From Timema cristinae (Eukaryota > Arthropoda > Insecta > Phasmatodea > Timematidae), in contig JBCFYV010009882.1 in the NCBI GenBank assembly GCA_039000515.1, positions 48,807,639 through 48,871,638 of the forward strand: a DNA stretch of 64,000 nucleotides. Reading direction: 5' to 3'. Below the pieces are notes generated by a model. That model did not search any database, was not told the origin of the DNA, and saw only the letters and a program-made list of their open reading frames with translations. Numbering within the stretch: the first letter of the stretch is position 1; the number at the start of each line of letters is the position of its first letter. Made by a program: the position numbers and the translations under genes. Below, in pieces: positions 1 through 11,721 of this stretch.

Positions 1-423
1 AAGTCAAGGCCAGTGCCTTTTCGTACACTTAGCCTCTTAATAATTATGCGTGTTCATATTCATACTAATGTACTATTTATTAGGTATAATGTTGTAATTA
101 AAAAATAATTTATAATATTTATACAAAATTATTATTATTATTATTAATAACAATAACAATAAAAATAAAAAATCTAAATCGCTCTTCGCATAATAGGTGT
201 ACATTTATGGACATTAAAATTAAATAAATGAATAAATAATAGTTAAATATGGTGGGATGAAATAAAATTAGAATACAAAATCATAGCACACACATTCACA
301 TGCCATATTTAGCATGCATATATAAACTTGATTAAGATCGCAAGTCAATTATAAATAAAAAACATGAAAGCAATATTTAGTAACTACTTTATGTAGGCCT
401 ATATTAAGTACGTTATCCACGCC

Positions 424-443
424 TGATGATGATGATGATGATG

Positions 444-497
<54 letters not shown>

Positions 498-500
498 GTA
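424..500. repeat. (GAT)n/(TAA)n microsatellite
   Basis: About nine GAT units run directly into a long TAA run. The flanking 1-600 is AT-rich, also has ATT runs near 130-160, and shows no gene. Poly-leucine or poly-serine reading frames here come only from the trinucleotide repeat. Confidence 0.95.
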
Positions 501-611
501 AGAATATATTGCTACATTCTCTCTTAAATGGACGATGACCAAGCTTAAGCTGAAAATATTTTATATTCACTTCGGGCTATACGCTAAAATACTTGTTACA
601 CTAATTTGTTA

Positions 612-855
612 GGAAAGAGCTTAGTTGAATATAAACTAAGTGCACCCACATTTACTGGAAGGTAGAGTGGAAAATCATTTAGGAAAAGCAAACTCATTAC
701 ATTATTATTAATGTTTATCAGCACGTTGACACAGTGCGGTCATTAGGGCCTATTAGATAACCTAATAAGTATTCTAAATCCGATCTTCTTTTCATCGGTA
801 GTCCAGTCTATTGAAAGAGATACACCTTAGACCGTACGAGCACTGAAACAGCTCT
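612..855 (-). mobile_element. Old SINE-C copy, interrupted
   Basis: The reverse complement carries the SINE body near 612-690 (cctaaatgattttccactct type motif and a C-rich box). A tRNA-like 5' half with GGTCTAAGG and a degraded B box lies near 773-855. About 80 bp of unrelated AT-rich sequence separates the two parts. The copy is highly diverged. Confidence 0.6.
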
Positions 856-1129
856 TTATTATACACTTTAAATTGAAAAAATGTGAGTGTTCTAAATTTA
901 CTAAATAACTTAGTGTTCTTATACATAATATATTAGCTGGTTTACATAATTGTATTCTTTCGTCTGAAGTTCAATTTAAATTATTAGTTATTTTTAATAC
1001 GAGTGTATTTTTAAAATTCTGCTGAAATTTTATATTATAGCCAATTTCAGAAAATGAAACAATACTAACGGGTAAGCATGCATACCAAGGTTTCATTCTC
1101 ATATTGAGTGATTTTCCTATATTAGGGGA

Positions 1130-1305
1130 ATCACGATTCGTTTCCCAGCTGGGGTTACTTAAGATTAATTTCCTGAATTGTTATTTCCCACTTTGAATCC
1201 ACTCAAATTCTGGTACACATCCTCTAAAATTGTACTTTCCTCAACCTTACATTATTAGTGTAGCTTAGTGGATAGCATTTACGGGTAGTAAGATGGGGAA
1301 CACAA
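1130..1305 (+). mobile_element. Degraded SINE-C copy
   Basis: A worn B-box region (gattcgtttcccagctgggg) is followed by the SINE body and the family 3' tail acgggtagtaagatg near 1287-1302. The 5' half is not recognisable. Confidence 0.55.
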
Positions 1306-1596
1306 CAGTAAGTGAAATATATCTTACAACCAAAAGTACAACATTAACATAAATATGTCAATTAAAATGAAATCAGGATAATTTGTCAACAGATTAATAT
1401 CAAATAATCATACTATTTCGTAAATCTCAAGTTATTGTAGACTTTTGGAGCAAATAAATATTTAGAATATACAAACAAAATTTGTTGTTGTTAATATTAA
1501 TAATATTTTATTATATTATTAGTATTATTTAATAGGTATTTATAATATTCATTATATGTGGCAGCTTCACATTACTTGACTTAATGTTTGAATACG

Positions 1597-1599
<3 letters not shown>

Positions 1600-1649
<50 letters not shown>

Positions 1650-1985
1650 ATATATGTATATATATGTATATATATGTATATATATGTATATATATGTATA
1701 TATATGTGTATATATACATATATATACATATATATGTATATATATGTGTATATATACATATATATACATATATACACATATATATATATGTGTATATATG
1801 TATATATATGTATATATATATATATATGTGTATATATACATATATATGTATATATACTATATAGCTTTCTTTTATATATATATATATACTATATAGCTTT
1901 CTTATATATATATAATATATAGCTTTCTTATATATATATATATACTATATAGCTTTCTTATGTATATAAATATATATATATAGCA
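1600..1985. repeat. TA/TATATG microsatellite with a short minisatellite
   Basis: A pure (TA)n run is followed by alternating TATATG/TACATA tracts to about 1855. Four copies of a unit containing ctatatagctttcttat follow, separated by TA runs, to 1985. Tyrosine-isoleucine frames on both strands are repeat artefacts. Confidence 0.95.
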
Positions 1986-2376
1986 TTATTATCAGTAAGA
2001 TATGGTACTTCCTTCAATAAACTGAGTTTTTTTTATTTATATTAGGCATATATTGATCAAACTGAATTAGGAATCAATTTTATATATTTATAGAGAATGT
2101 TTAGTCTATATAAATGTAGTTTAGTAGAATTCTAAATAATTGTTTATACCCAATAGCATATTAAAACTTTTTTTTTAATCCAGTACCAGTCATTCATTAA
2201 TTAACAATGGAATATTATACAATTATGACATATTCATGTAAAAAGAATTTTTATTTGTTTATCTTAGACAATATAATTATTTAATCCGACAGTTGAGCTA
2301 TTAAAGAGCTTAGGGCAACAATTTGGTATGGCATAATAACTTAAACTGTCATGGATTATATTTAATTGATTTTCTA

Positions 2377-2639
2377 CCCGCCTCGGTGTCGTAGTTGGCT
2401 AACGCGCTTGTCGTGTTGAGCTCTACTGCTGAGGACGGGGAGATCGAGGTTCGAATCTCGGTCGGGTGAACTGGGGGTGGTTTTTCCTAAATGGTTTTCC
2501 ACTCTCCATCCACACAAATGTGGGTTCACTTCTTCTAATTCAACCTTCCCAATTCCTAATCCATTAGAGTAATTAGTACTTAAAGCGTATAACCCGAACG
2601 GGTAGTAAGACTCGGTGCTAAATATTATTATTATTATTA
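2377..2639 (+). mobile_element. SINE-A, full length, tRNA-derived
   Basis: The tRNA-like head has an A box (gtagttggctaacgcg) and a B box (ggttcgaatc). A body with GGTGGTTTTTCCTAAATGG follows, then the 3' tail cccgaacgggtagtaagac and (ATT)n. A perfect 15-bp target duplication, ttaattgattttcta, lies at 2362-2376 and 2640-2654. This shows retroposition and suggests recent insertion. Confidence 0.93.
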
Positions 2640-2654
2640 TTAATTGATTTTCTA

Positions 2655-3718
2655 TACTTTCCTACAGGGAGAAAAAAGATTTTTTTTTTTGCCACTCAGT
2701 CCATTGACTCTTCATAAATAATACACTTAATTAATATTGTCAATATAATTTATTTTAATAATCTAATATCTATCTTTTTCATATCTTTTAATTTGATATC
2801 TATCCTTATCTAATAGAAGGAAAGAATATTTATATTGATTTATGTAAGTTAAAAGTTTGAATCGAGTTAGGACAAAATAACGTTTATTTAGTGTTTGATA
2901 TTAAAGATTTAAAAACATATTAACTGTAGGCCTTAAATATCTCAGATTTATTATTTTGTGACATTACATATTATTGCCCCAATTGTTAGTAAAACCCACT
3001 AAAAAATTAATCACCAATATTGTACTGTCAAGTCAACAGAATGGCAGGATAATATTATTCTCAATCGATCATTTATTATAATTATTATTGCCATTAGGTG
3101 TTCTGTCTTATGGCAGTCTATTCCTTTTGTCAATGAACTTAGACTGCCATGTGCCCTGACCTCTGCCTCCTCGTTTAGCTCCCAGAATTAATATGGTATG
3201 TTCTATTTAACTAAGCACTAGAGATTAAATAGAAAAAAAACCCTTTTTTTTTGTAAATTCTCGTTCTTTTTAAGACGTGAATATTGACCTATAATATGAC
3301 GAAAGGCAATGTCCTAATTCTATTTTGACAATTCTATCATAAGAGAAGACAAATACGGACTGGCCACTTAATGCTATTCTCTGTTTTGATCAAAGCAAAG
3401 TGTGCAAAGACTCGCCTTGGCAAACCCGTGGTAAATGTTGGCGTGGCACGTCACTTGAACTACTAAGTAAATTAGCTAATAGGCTGCCACACTTCAGATG
3501 CCTCAAAGCAACCTCCATGCAACTTCCCCTCAGCTCCACGATTTCAATAATTAACTGTTGGTCAGTCTCATTGTCAGTACAAAGGAGAGTTAAGGGCCAG
3601 TTCCATTGTCATACTTAGTGTTGCGCTATACTATATACAAGATGACACCTAGCTAGACAAGAATGGAATGGGATAGCTTCCTATTCCAAAACTGGCCCAC
3701 TCCGTTAAAATTTAGGTA
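2655..3718. other. Intergenic, nothing recognised
   Basis: AT-rich sequence without a recognisable gene. An open frame of 72 codons at 3400-3618 (+) has no recognisable domain and is probably chance. Confidence 0.6.
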
Positions 3719-4521
3719 ATAGTTGTGTGCGAAGATCACGTTTTAAATGCGAAGCGAAGTTGAAGCGATGCTTGAAACTTCGAAGAAAAGTCTAAGTTGA
3801 AGGCCTATATTAATAATGTATGCACACAAGCTTACTGATGAGCTTAGTGATCAATAAAGTTTTAATATTTACTTACATAGTAAGGTTGATAAAATTATTT
3901 TGCAAATTTCACATATGCATACGTAGGCACTTCTATGATAATAATTATAAATTAAACTATGTTTTCGTTTCCCACTTTCCGTATCAGCCATTTTGAATAA
4001 TAAAGAAAACGCGAAGAAGCTATGAAAAACTTCTGTGACAAAATGCACTTGTAAATTTGTCACAGATAATTCCAAAGAGATAGAATATATGGACTAAACA
4101 TTAGACACGAGCTGGGATGATTGATATAGAACAACTGCTTCATACCAGTAACCTTGGTGTTATTTCTTTATATGTATTTTTATTTTTTACAAAATTATGT
4201 TAGCGATGGTGAATATAATATATTAATTTTTACTTACCCACTTTTTATCCATGCTTACGTTATGGTAGTTAAATAACTAGTCAGTAGTTAAATAACTAGT
4301 CAGTAGTTAATTATGTTTATTAACGGGTTTAAAATGATCAAATATTGAAATATGTAATATTTAGTAAGATAGAATTAAATTGTTTGATAATTTATGGAAG
4401 TTTTAACCTTCCTTTGGAATTTTTAGAATATGCCAAGGTTATTGTAGATGTCGAAATCAAAGCGAAGGAGATTTGACCTTCGACTCCGCCTTCGACTTTT
4501 CAAAGCTTCGCACACCATTAT
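3719..4521. mobile_element. Non-autonomous DNA transposon with short TIRs
   Basis: The left end atagttgtgtgcgaag and the reverse complement of the right end, ataatggtgtgcgaag, match at 14 of 16 positions. A 6-bp direct repeat, taggta, flanks the element at 3713-3718 and 4522-4527. Both subterminal regions are rich in cgaag motifs. No transposase is visible inside. A 20-21 bp unit containing tagttaaataactag is tandemly repeated near 4265-4315. The superfamily is not assigned. Confidence 0.6.
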
Positions 4522-4620
4522 TAGGTAGGTGTCGTCTTATGTTTGGTTTTGAGCCTCACTTGAAGCGCACTAATTCTATAAATCTGGCCATTAATAGTGG
4601 CATGAACAACTACACACTCA

Positions 4621-4876
4621 CCCGCCTCGATGGCGTGGTTAGCTAACGCCCTTGTCGTGTTTAGCTCAACTGCTGAGGACGGGGAGATCGAGGTTCGAAT
4701 CTCGGTCGGGTGAACTGGGGGTGGTTTTTCCTAAATAGTTTTCCACTCTACCTCCACGCAAATGCGGGTTCACTTCCGCTCATTAAACCTTCCCAATTCC
4801 TAATCCATTGGCGTAATTAGTACTTAAAGCGTATAACCCGAACGGGTAGTAAGACGTCGTCCGAAATATTATTATT
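4621..4876 (+). mobile_element. SINE-A copy
   Basis: Same head, body and tail as the copy at 2377-2639, with a few substitutions (for example gtggttagctaacgcc in the A box). It ends in cgaaatattattatt. No clear target duplication was found. Confidence 0.88.
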
Positions 4877-5075
4877 AATTTTCCCTTCATTTTAATCCTT
4901 CAGGATTTCCGTAAAAAATATGGTTCTTTTCTCATAAGAAGGAGATTTTAACATATAAATTTACCAAAACATTTCTTAAATATTTAATCATACTTCAAGT
5001 AATGTGATCTTAGGCTGTTACTTTGTTTAAAGTATATCAACTACCTAGTAAATAATTCTAATAACATAGTAACAT

Positions 5076-5275
5076 CTGCTTTGGTGGCTGAATGTTCTAA
5101 GGCGTCACTCTCGTGTATATCGGGGTTTTAATCTGGTGGGTTTTTTCCTCAAAATGGCTTTCTAGTCACTTTCCACGTAAATGTGGGTACACTTTCTCAA
5201 AATTAGAGCTTATTCATACTAGATTTAACCCATTGGCGTAAAATTAATACATATGCATACAGATAGAATGAGAAT
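5076..5275 (+). mobile_element. SINE-C copy split by a SINE-B insertion
   Basis: The head ctttggtggctgaatg, the body and the start of the tail (acatatgcatac) are present. The rest of the tail, aatggatagtaataacacg, resumes after the SINE-B near 5571. Confidence 0.75.
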
Positions 5276-5560
5276 AACCTGGCGGTCTAGGGGTAAGGTG
5301 TCAGACTTCTGTACTGGGGGTCCAGGGTTCAATCCTCGGTACCGGCACATATTTATCTGATTACCAAATCCTTTGCCTCTGACAAGACGTGTATTAATCA
5401 CAACTTGTGAATGTGTGGAATGCCAGGCCTCCACCGTGGTTCGGATTCCACGTTAAACTGTAGGTCCTCCATTTCATCTCACAATCACCCTACCATTACA
5501 CATTAGCGTAGGTTCGTATAACCCGAATGGTTAGTAAGACGTGGTGCTAATAACTAATAA
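5276..5560 (+). mobile_element. SINE-B, tRNA-derived, nested in SINE-C
   Basis: The A-box region is tctaggggtaaggtgtc and the B box ggttcaatcc, followed by the family body (tggaatgccaggcctccacc) and the tail cccgaatggttagtaagac. The flanks tacagatagaatg (5258-5270) and tacagctagaatg (5562-5574) look like a target duplication with one mismatch. Confidence 0.85.
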
Positions 5561-5773
5561 CTACAGCTAGAATGGATAGTAATAACACGTGATGTTATAA
5601 CAAGATATATTAAATGTTACCAAGGAGAACTGCCTATATCTGATGTCGTCTAGCTTTAGCTCATCTAGCCTCTGTAATATATTGTAATATATTCTCTATA
5701 TGTTGTCTTCTATTCTCTGTCTGGTGTCGTCTAGATTACACCTGATGTACAGTAAAACATACACTTTTTTTTA

Positions 5774-6017
5774 AGCACCGCGTCTTACTACCCGTTCAGG
5801 TTATATATTTATGTACTGACTACATTAATGGTTTTATGAATTTAGAAGGTTTTATTTAGAGGAATTGTACCCGAATTTACCCGGAGAGAAAGTGGAAAAT
5901 CGTTTTGGAAAAATTACAATCAATACACCCGACCAAGATTCGGACCTCATTCTTGCCGTCATCAGCAGTCTATTTTGCTGTAAGAGTAGTACTTTAGAGC
6001 ACATGGACACCGAAAAG
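5774..6017 (-). mobile_element. SINE-C copy
   Basis: Read on the minus strand: head with ggtgtccatgtgctctaaag, body, and tail ending in cccgttcaggttatat read in reverse. It begins with the family 3' end agcaccgcgtcttactaccc on the plus strand. Confidence 0.75.
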
Positions 6018-6134
6018 GGTCACTTATTGTTGTTTGACACACACCCGCTGTAATCCAACACACATATTTATTTTGTGGGCCCCGTATTACAACCCTTTGG
6101 GTCTATCCAAAAATGTACACTATTGTTTTAGGAA

Positions 6135-6318
6135 TGAGTAAATTTGGATATAGAGTAATTGCACCCACACTTGCATTTCCGTGTTGGCATGGTAGGAAAT
6201 CATTGAGAACAAAAAATCCTCAGTAAACCCGATCAAGATTTGAACCCTGATATCCTCTTCTTTGGCTATCCAGTCTCTCACGTGAGTGGTGCCTTATACT
6301 ATGTTACAACCGAAGTAA
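6135..6318 (-). mobile_element. SINE-C fragment
   Basis: The reverse complement shows the body and the tRNA-like head. The B box is visible as the reverse of gatcaagatttgaaccct. The 3' tail is missing. Confidence 0.65.
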
Positions 6319-6902
6319 GTCACACATTTGTTGTTTCCTAGCTTATACCTTTTGTTGTTTAACCTACATATGTTGTGGGTAGCCTACATTTGTTATAATC
6401 TGGTCTAAATAAGTGTCATCTAATGTTGTCGTTCACACTTAAATATCTAAGGACAATTTTTCCTTGTGTTCAGTGCAATAAAATATTACAGTAAAAATAA
6501 GATCAAAATGACATTATTACCAACGCATTTGAATACTAATACATGTATAGACTTACATCACACACTAGTTTTCCCTACGCGTCATACTACTTGTAAAGAC
6601 AACTGCAGCATACGCTAACTAAAACACAAGATGAGATGTAATTTTAAATAATTTCATCAGAATTTTTAACCTGGTGAGGGGATTTAAAACAGTGATTGAA
6701 TTAACTAACTCTTATAACTTTGATCGAGATTAATTTCCAGCCTTCTTTATTTGATACAAGCCCCTAGCACAGTGACTGTCTCGATAAAAGCCTTAACTAT
6801 TCGATAGTTGTATATATTCATTTACACTATGTGTAAAAGGAGATCGTTAAAACACAATTAAATAAGCACAACGTTAATTAAAATTGAGCTTTATAAATGA
6901 CT
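6319..6902. other. Intergenic, nothing recognised
   Basis: AT-rich; no gene, tandem repeat or element end that I can support. Confidence 0.6.
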
Positions 6903-7141
6903 CGAATCGGTGGGAGAGTAGAATAAATGTTATTCTCATGTATTGTGGTTTGTTGGAAACTGGGAGGTCAGGGTTCAAAACCTAGCCGGGCGTATCGAGG
7001 TTGCTTTTTCCAAAATATTTTCCTACTCTCCCTCCAAGTAAATTCGGCTACCTTTGCTTTAAATTCTACCCTTTATATCCCTAATCAATCAGTTTAACTA
7101 AATATGTTTAACCCTAAAATGTAGTAAAATGTGTAGAGAAA
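6903..7141 (+). mobile_element. Diverged SINE-C copy
   Basis: The order is B-box region ggtcagggttcaaaacctag, body ttttcctactctccctcca and a worn tail (accctaaaatgtagtaaaat). Confidence 0.65.
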
Positions 7142-7369
7142 AAAAGAATGACTTTTGTGTGACTTTATCTTCAAATTGTTAATGCACGCTCGCTGGTTTA
7201 GAGGTTAATGTTGCGTCTAGATACACTGCTTCCTCATAAAATAAGGGCTGCTACAATAGACATTCAACATATTTATACGAAAACTTTATTGCAAGTGGAG
7301 GTGATCAGCGACTTAAAATATCTGACCCAAATCAACAGAATGATAAGGGAGAGTCTTATGTATGTCTAT

Positions 7370-7890
7370 ATATTAATAAATGTATATAATTATATTTATT
7401 ATATATTTATACAGTATATATATTTATAAATAAGTATATATTTAAATGTACATAACTATATTCATAAATATTATATATATTATATATTTAATATATAAAT
7501 AATATAATAATATATAAATATATATAATATGTATTATATAGATACTATATAATATATAAATATTACATAGAACATTTAAATATTCTATATAATATATAAA
7601 TATTACATAGAACATTTAAATATTCTTATATATAATATATGTATTATATATTACATATAATTATACATTATATATTAAATATATAATATATGTATTTATA
7701 TATTACATATAATTATACATTATATATTAAATATATATATATAAATATATTTCTAAATATTATTGATATATATCTATATATTTATATATATATATTTATA
7801 TATATATTTATATATGTATATATATATATATTTATATATATCTATATATATATATTTATATATATATATTTTATATATCACAGTGTCTTA
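7370..7890. repeat. AT-only low-complexity tract with internal duplications
   Basis: Almost pure A/T. A unit containing atattacatagaacattta occurs twice near 7560-7620. A second unit containing tacatataattatacatta occurs twice near 7650-7730. The end is mostly TATATATTTA. Open frames here are artefacts. Confidence 0.9.
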
Positions 7891-8129
7891 CCTTTTTGTT
7901 TGTGATTTACGCTTATGTACTAATTACTCTAATGTGTTAGGGATGAGGAAGGTTTAATTTAGAGTAAGCGTACCGCATTTACGTGGAGGAAGAGTATAAA
8001 ACCATTAAAGAAAAACACACCCAAAGTAGACCTGACCGGGATCCAACCCCGATACATCCGTCATAGGCAGTCTTGTTTATTTCAAGTATGACGCCTGAGT
8101 CTCAGACCATGTGGCCACTGAAGCGGGTA
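7880..8129 (-). mobile_element. SINE-C copy
   Basis: The reverse complement gives head (cttcagtggccacatggtct), B-box region, body and a worn tail. It is close to full length. Confidence 0.7.
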
Positions 8130-8551
8130 AGGGGAGTTCCAGGCTGACAAACAAGCAATCGGCTGATTTTAGGATGAATCATCCTATTTTTTTTCATTAT
8201 ATCAGTAAAAATGCGAAAACATATCAAAGTCATTTCGAGTGTCTGCCTACTTATCTATAGTTCCCAGTTTCGATAGTTGTGAAGTTCAAGAATAGTTCAA
8301 TGTTAAAAAGATAATTTTTTTTACAAGGTGATAATTCTATTGGGATAGGGTCTGTTTTTTTATTCTTACCATAGTATTACTACAATATGTTACTAAAAAT
8401 TTGTACAACTTGTAACAAAATCCTTCTCAATGCAACTGACAAGGGTCATAGCTTCAGTCAGGCTTGCTAGCATTTCGTCTAAATCTAATGTAGTACGAAT
8501 GGCAGTGATGGTTGGCAGTATAGCAATCACAATTAGCCCCCAATCCTTCTA

Positions 8552-9559
8552 GGAGCCACCTTACTTCACAAACTTACTGAGACAACACCCTTCTCTGATT
8601 CAGTCACCTTAACTCACAAACTTACTGAGACAACACCCTTCTCTAAGTCAGTCACCTTACCTCACAAACTTACTGAGACAACACCCTTCTCTAAGTCAGT
8701 CACCTTACCTCACAAACTTACTGAGACAACACCCTTCTCTAAGTCCGTCACCTTACCTCACAAACTTACTGAGACAATACCCTTCTCTAAGTCAGTCACC
8801 TTACCTCACAAACTTACTGAGACAACACCCTTCACTGATTCAGTCACCTTAACTCACAAACTTACTGAAACTACACCCTTCTCTAAGTCAGTCACCTTAC
8901 CTCACAAACTTACTGAGACAACACCCTTCTCTAAGTCAGTCACCTTAACTCACAAACTTACTGAGACAACACCCTTCTCTAAGTCAGACACCTTACCTCA
9001 AAAAATTACTGAGACCACACCCTTCTCTAAGTCAGTCACCTTACCTCACAAACTTACTGAGACAACACCCCTCTCTAAGTCAGTCACCTTACCTCACAAA
9101 CTTACTGAGACAACACCCTTCTCTAAGTCAGACACCTTACCTCAAAAAATTACTGAGACAACACCCTTCTCTAAGTCAGTCACCTTACCTCACAAACTTA
9201 CTGAGACCACACCCTTCTCTAAGTCAGTCCCCTTACCTCACAAACTTACTGAGACAACACCCTTCTCTAAGTCAGTCACCTTACCTCACAAACTTACTGA
9301 GACAACACCCTTCTCTAAGTCAGTCACCTTACCTCACAAACTTACTGAGGTGGCACCCTTCTCTCAGTTAGCCACTTTGCCTCAGAAACCTGAAACAGTA
9401 CCCTTCTCTCAGTTAGCCACTTTGCCTCAGAAACCTGAGACAGTACCCTTCTCTCAGTTAGCCACCTTGCCTCAGAAACCTGGGACCACACCCTTAGCTC
9501 ATTGGATTAGAAATAGTGGTAAGATACTATGGCTAAACCTAAAAGGGGAAGAAATATAA
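8552..9559 (+). CDS. Candidate exon encoding a 16-residue tandem-repeat protein
   Basis: One frame is open from 8537 to a TAA at 9557-9559. After a short lead (GATLLHKLTE) it reads sixteen 16-residue units of type TTPFSKSVTLPHKLTE (8582-9349). Three 15-residue units of type TVPFSQLATLPQKPE (9350-9484) follow, then a unique tail (TTPLAHWIRNSGKILW). All 48-bp units keep exact length, and the length change to 45 bp is a whole codon. There is no in-frame ATG, so this would be an internal exon. A possible acceptor is ccttctag before 8552, and a possible donor is gtaagat at 9519. If both are used the exon would be 8552-9518. The peptide is rich in Thr, Ser, Pro, Leu and Lys, as in secreted or structural repeat proteins. 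I know no family match, and a non-coding minisatellite remains possible. Confidence 0.35.
   Translation, partial: GATLLHKLTETTPFSDSVTLTHKLTETTPFSKSVTLPHKLTETTPFSKSVTLPHKLTETTPFSKSVTLPHKLTETIPFSKSVTLPHKLTETTPFTDSVTLTHKLTETTPFSKSVTLPHKLTETTPFSKSVTLTHKLTETTPFSKSDTLPQKITETTPFSKSVTLPHKLTETTPLSKSVTLPHKLTETTPFSKSDTLPQKITETTPFSKSVTLPHKLTETTPFSKSVPLPHKLTETTPFSKSVTLPHKLTETTPFSKSVTLPHKLTEVAPFSQLATLPQKPETVPFSQLATLPQKPETVPFSQLATLPQKPGTTPLAHWIRNSGKILWLNLKGEEI
8558..9490 (+). repeat. 48-bp/45-bp tandem repeat array
   Basis: There are sixteen exact-length 48-bp units (8582-9349), preceded by a half unit, then three diverged 45-bp units. Units beginning near 9014 and 9158 share a set of variants with their neighbours (gtcagacacc, then caaaaaattactg), which suggests duplication of several-unit blocks. 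Confidence 0.97.
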
Positions 9560-9896
9560 AGGGTACGTTATCAGAAATGGTGCAGTGGAGAAGGAATGAA
9601 AAATGATTATGCTGATAAAAATTGTCCCAGCATTCGTTCATAGAATTTCAGTATGGAAGGCAACGGGAAATTACTACACTTTCTAAAAAACCTTATTACA
9701 TTTTATTTTTACCTGATGGTACGGGCAGCTCAAACCAGCTGAGGCATGGAGAGAAATCACATCAAACCAACCTTTGGGTTGTTAACTTAAGAAGAAGAAA
9801 TAGTTTTATACTCACCTTTCTTCGCGAATTGCAAATTAATGATTTTTAGCAAAAGACATCATAGGCATTTATAAGAAAATCCATATTAACACGATC

Positions 9897-10080
9897 ATGT
9901 TTTTTTTATATTTCCTCACCTGTACGTTCCCTCCTCTTCCTTCAACAACCCTCCCCTCCCAACCACTCTTCCCCTTAACTTTACCAACCTTCACATCCTC
10001 CCACCTTACCACTCCTCAACTCAGCTCATCACATTTCACCAATACTCATCTATCCTCAACCTCACTTCAATACACAGCCC
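9897..10080. repeat. Pyrimidine-rich tract
   Basis: C/T-rich with many ccctcc, acctt and ctcaac stretches and few purines on the plus strand. No gene is seen in it. Confidence 0.7.
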
Positions 10081-10575
10081 AGAAAGGATTTAAAGTTTGT
10101 AGATGAATGTTCAACGTGGTTTTCTAATTCAGCCATTTCTCCACTTATGTTAATTCTCATAGCCCTTAAGAGCTTAATTTGTTTGTACTTTTGAGGTATT
10201 GCTTTTTTTTGCCATATAATATCAGTGCCATGTTTAGTAAGTAGGCTAAACTTTTTAAAAATGTATCTCTTTAGACTAATGTAGGTAGGTATTAAGATAA
10301 TCGTAAATATTTTAAATGGCTTAATTTTATGTGGTGATGTATAGATAAAAATACTGTTTCTCAAAGGTCGCTGCCTGAGGCAGTCATCTTTGCATTAATT
10401 CCTCTCGAAAATTAGAGAGAAAATCAAAATCATCCGATAAAATATATGAAAACATTTTGTAGGAATATATCTGAACATGTTCAATGCATTTATTTTACAA
10501 TAAAATATCCATTAAGGAGAATTCTCCCAAGGTATTCCATTTTATCTTATTAATATTTATATCTAAACCAAGGTC

Positions 10576-10815
10576 CACATCGGTAGGAGTAAGATATTTA
10601 TGTCAAGCTAATTTAGTCTTTGTTTGCTGGTGAAGGAAGGTCAGAGTTTGAATCCCAGCTGGATGTACTAAGATTGTTTAACCATAAATAGTTTCTCAAT
10701 TTACCTTTAAGAAATTGCTGGTACATTTTATCTAACCCAGAATTCCTTATCCATATCCCCTTTTCATAATTATTATTTATGCGTGTATCTTACACGGGTA
10801 GTGAGACTTGGTGGA
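10576..10815 (+). mobile_element. SINE-C copy
   Basis: Head with a B box in gtttgaatcccagctgg, body, and tail acacgggtagtgagacttgg. A clear but old copy. Confidence 0.7.
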
Positions 10816-10841
10816 AAATAGACGACCAAATTAGGAAATAA

Positions 10842-11048
10842 AGTGATGAGAAGGTGGTTTAAGGTTAAATTCAGATTTAAACTGAAGTTGTTGTTGGAGG
10901 GATCGGGGTTCGAACAACTGCTGGTTGCAATGGATGTGTTTATACATTTTATATTCACTGGAATATTTCCCTTCTCTCTACAAATTATTTTGGGTGAATT
11001 TCCTAAAAGTCCCCTAACTAATCAGTCCCTTATATTAGATCGTAACTA
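10842..11048 (+). mobile_element. Strongly diverged SINE-C copy
   Basis: A B-box match (gatcggggttcgaac) is followed by a recognisable body (atatttcccttctctctaca). The tail is almost lost. Confidence 0.5.
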
Positions 11049-11721
11049 ACCTTTTCGTTTTATACCCAGATTTAAAATAAGTATAAATTTATTTAAAAAA
11101 TTCAAATCCTAAGTGTTCTTTCAAATCTTAAATCCAAATTCATATCCTTGAATCCTTAAAAATGTAAAAATTTGGGTGTGAACGAAAATATCAAAAACTT
11201 AACTAATTGAGAGTGGTTTTTGGCCTGGTGCCACTGACAAATGATATTTTGTTCATCCTGTATATTAGACCTACGTCATAAACAACAAAGAGAACCATTA
11301 ATTTAGTGATTTATTTGTAATGTTAAAATGTTTACCTTTTTTTTTGGTGATTTTGAAACCATCCCAACTATACAATACTATAAAATTCCTCTTACGAAAT
11401 GTTTGAAATTGTTATTTCAAGTCAAGGTCTTCTTAATTCTATTCGAGTTACTATTTTGAGATTTTTACTAATCTAGAATCTATTGAATACCATACAAGCC
11501 AAGGGGTTCAAAGAATCGAGAATCTGAACGTCCCATCTATAAATGTAATATTATAATAGTTCAATACATATTATTATACAATGCTTTAAGGGCCTGTAGA
11601 TCTACACTTACCTGGTGTGGTCTTCTGAAATTCACCTTCCTATTTATGTTAATTGAGTATGAATAATATACGTCACTTGTAGCAAGTATTTGAAATGTAT
11701 ACTAATTTAGTTACAAGAATA
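11049..11721. other. Intergenic, nothing recognised
   Basis: AT-rich sequence with no supported feature. Confidence 0.6.

Noticed and set aside
1529..1922. Several overlapping Tyr/Ile-rich open frames on both strands
   Set aside because: They are produced by the TA/TATATG microsatellite and have no protein character.
2377..2470. tRNA gene
   Set aside because: A and B boxes are present, but the sequence is the head of a repeated SINE with target duplications, so it is not a tRNA gene. The same applies at 15764, 33583, 41800 and 56030.
8540..9490. Regularly repeated array as a CRISPR
   Set aside because: Units are contiguous without unique spacers and the context is eukaryotic; it is a tandem repeat.
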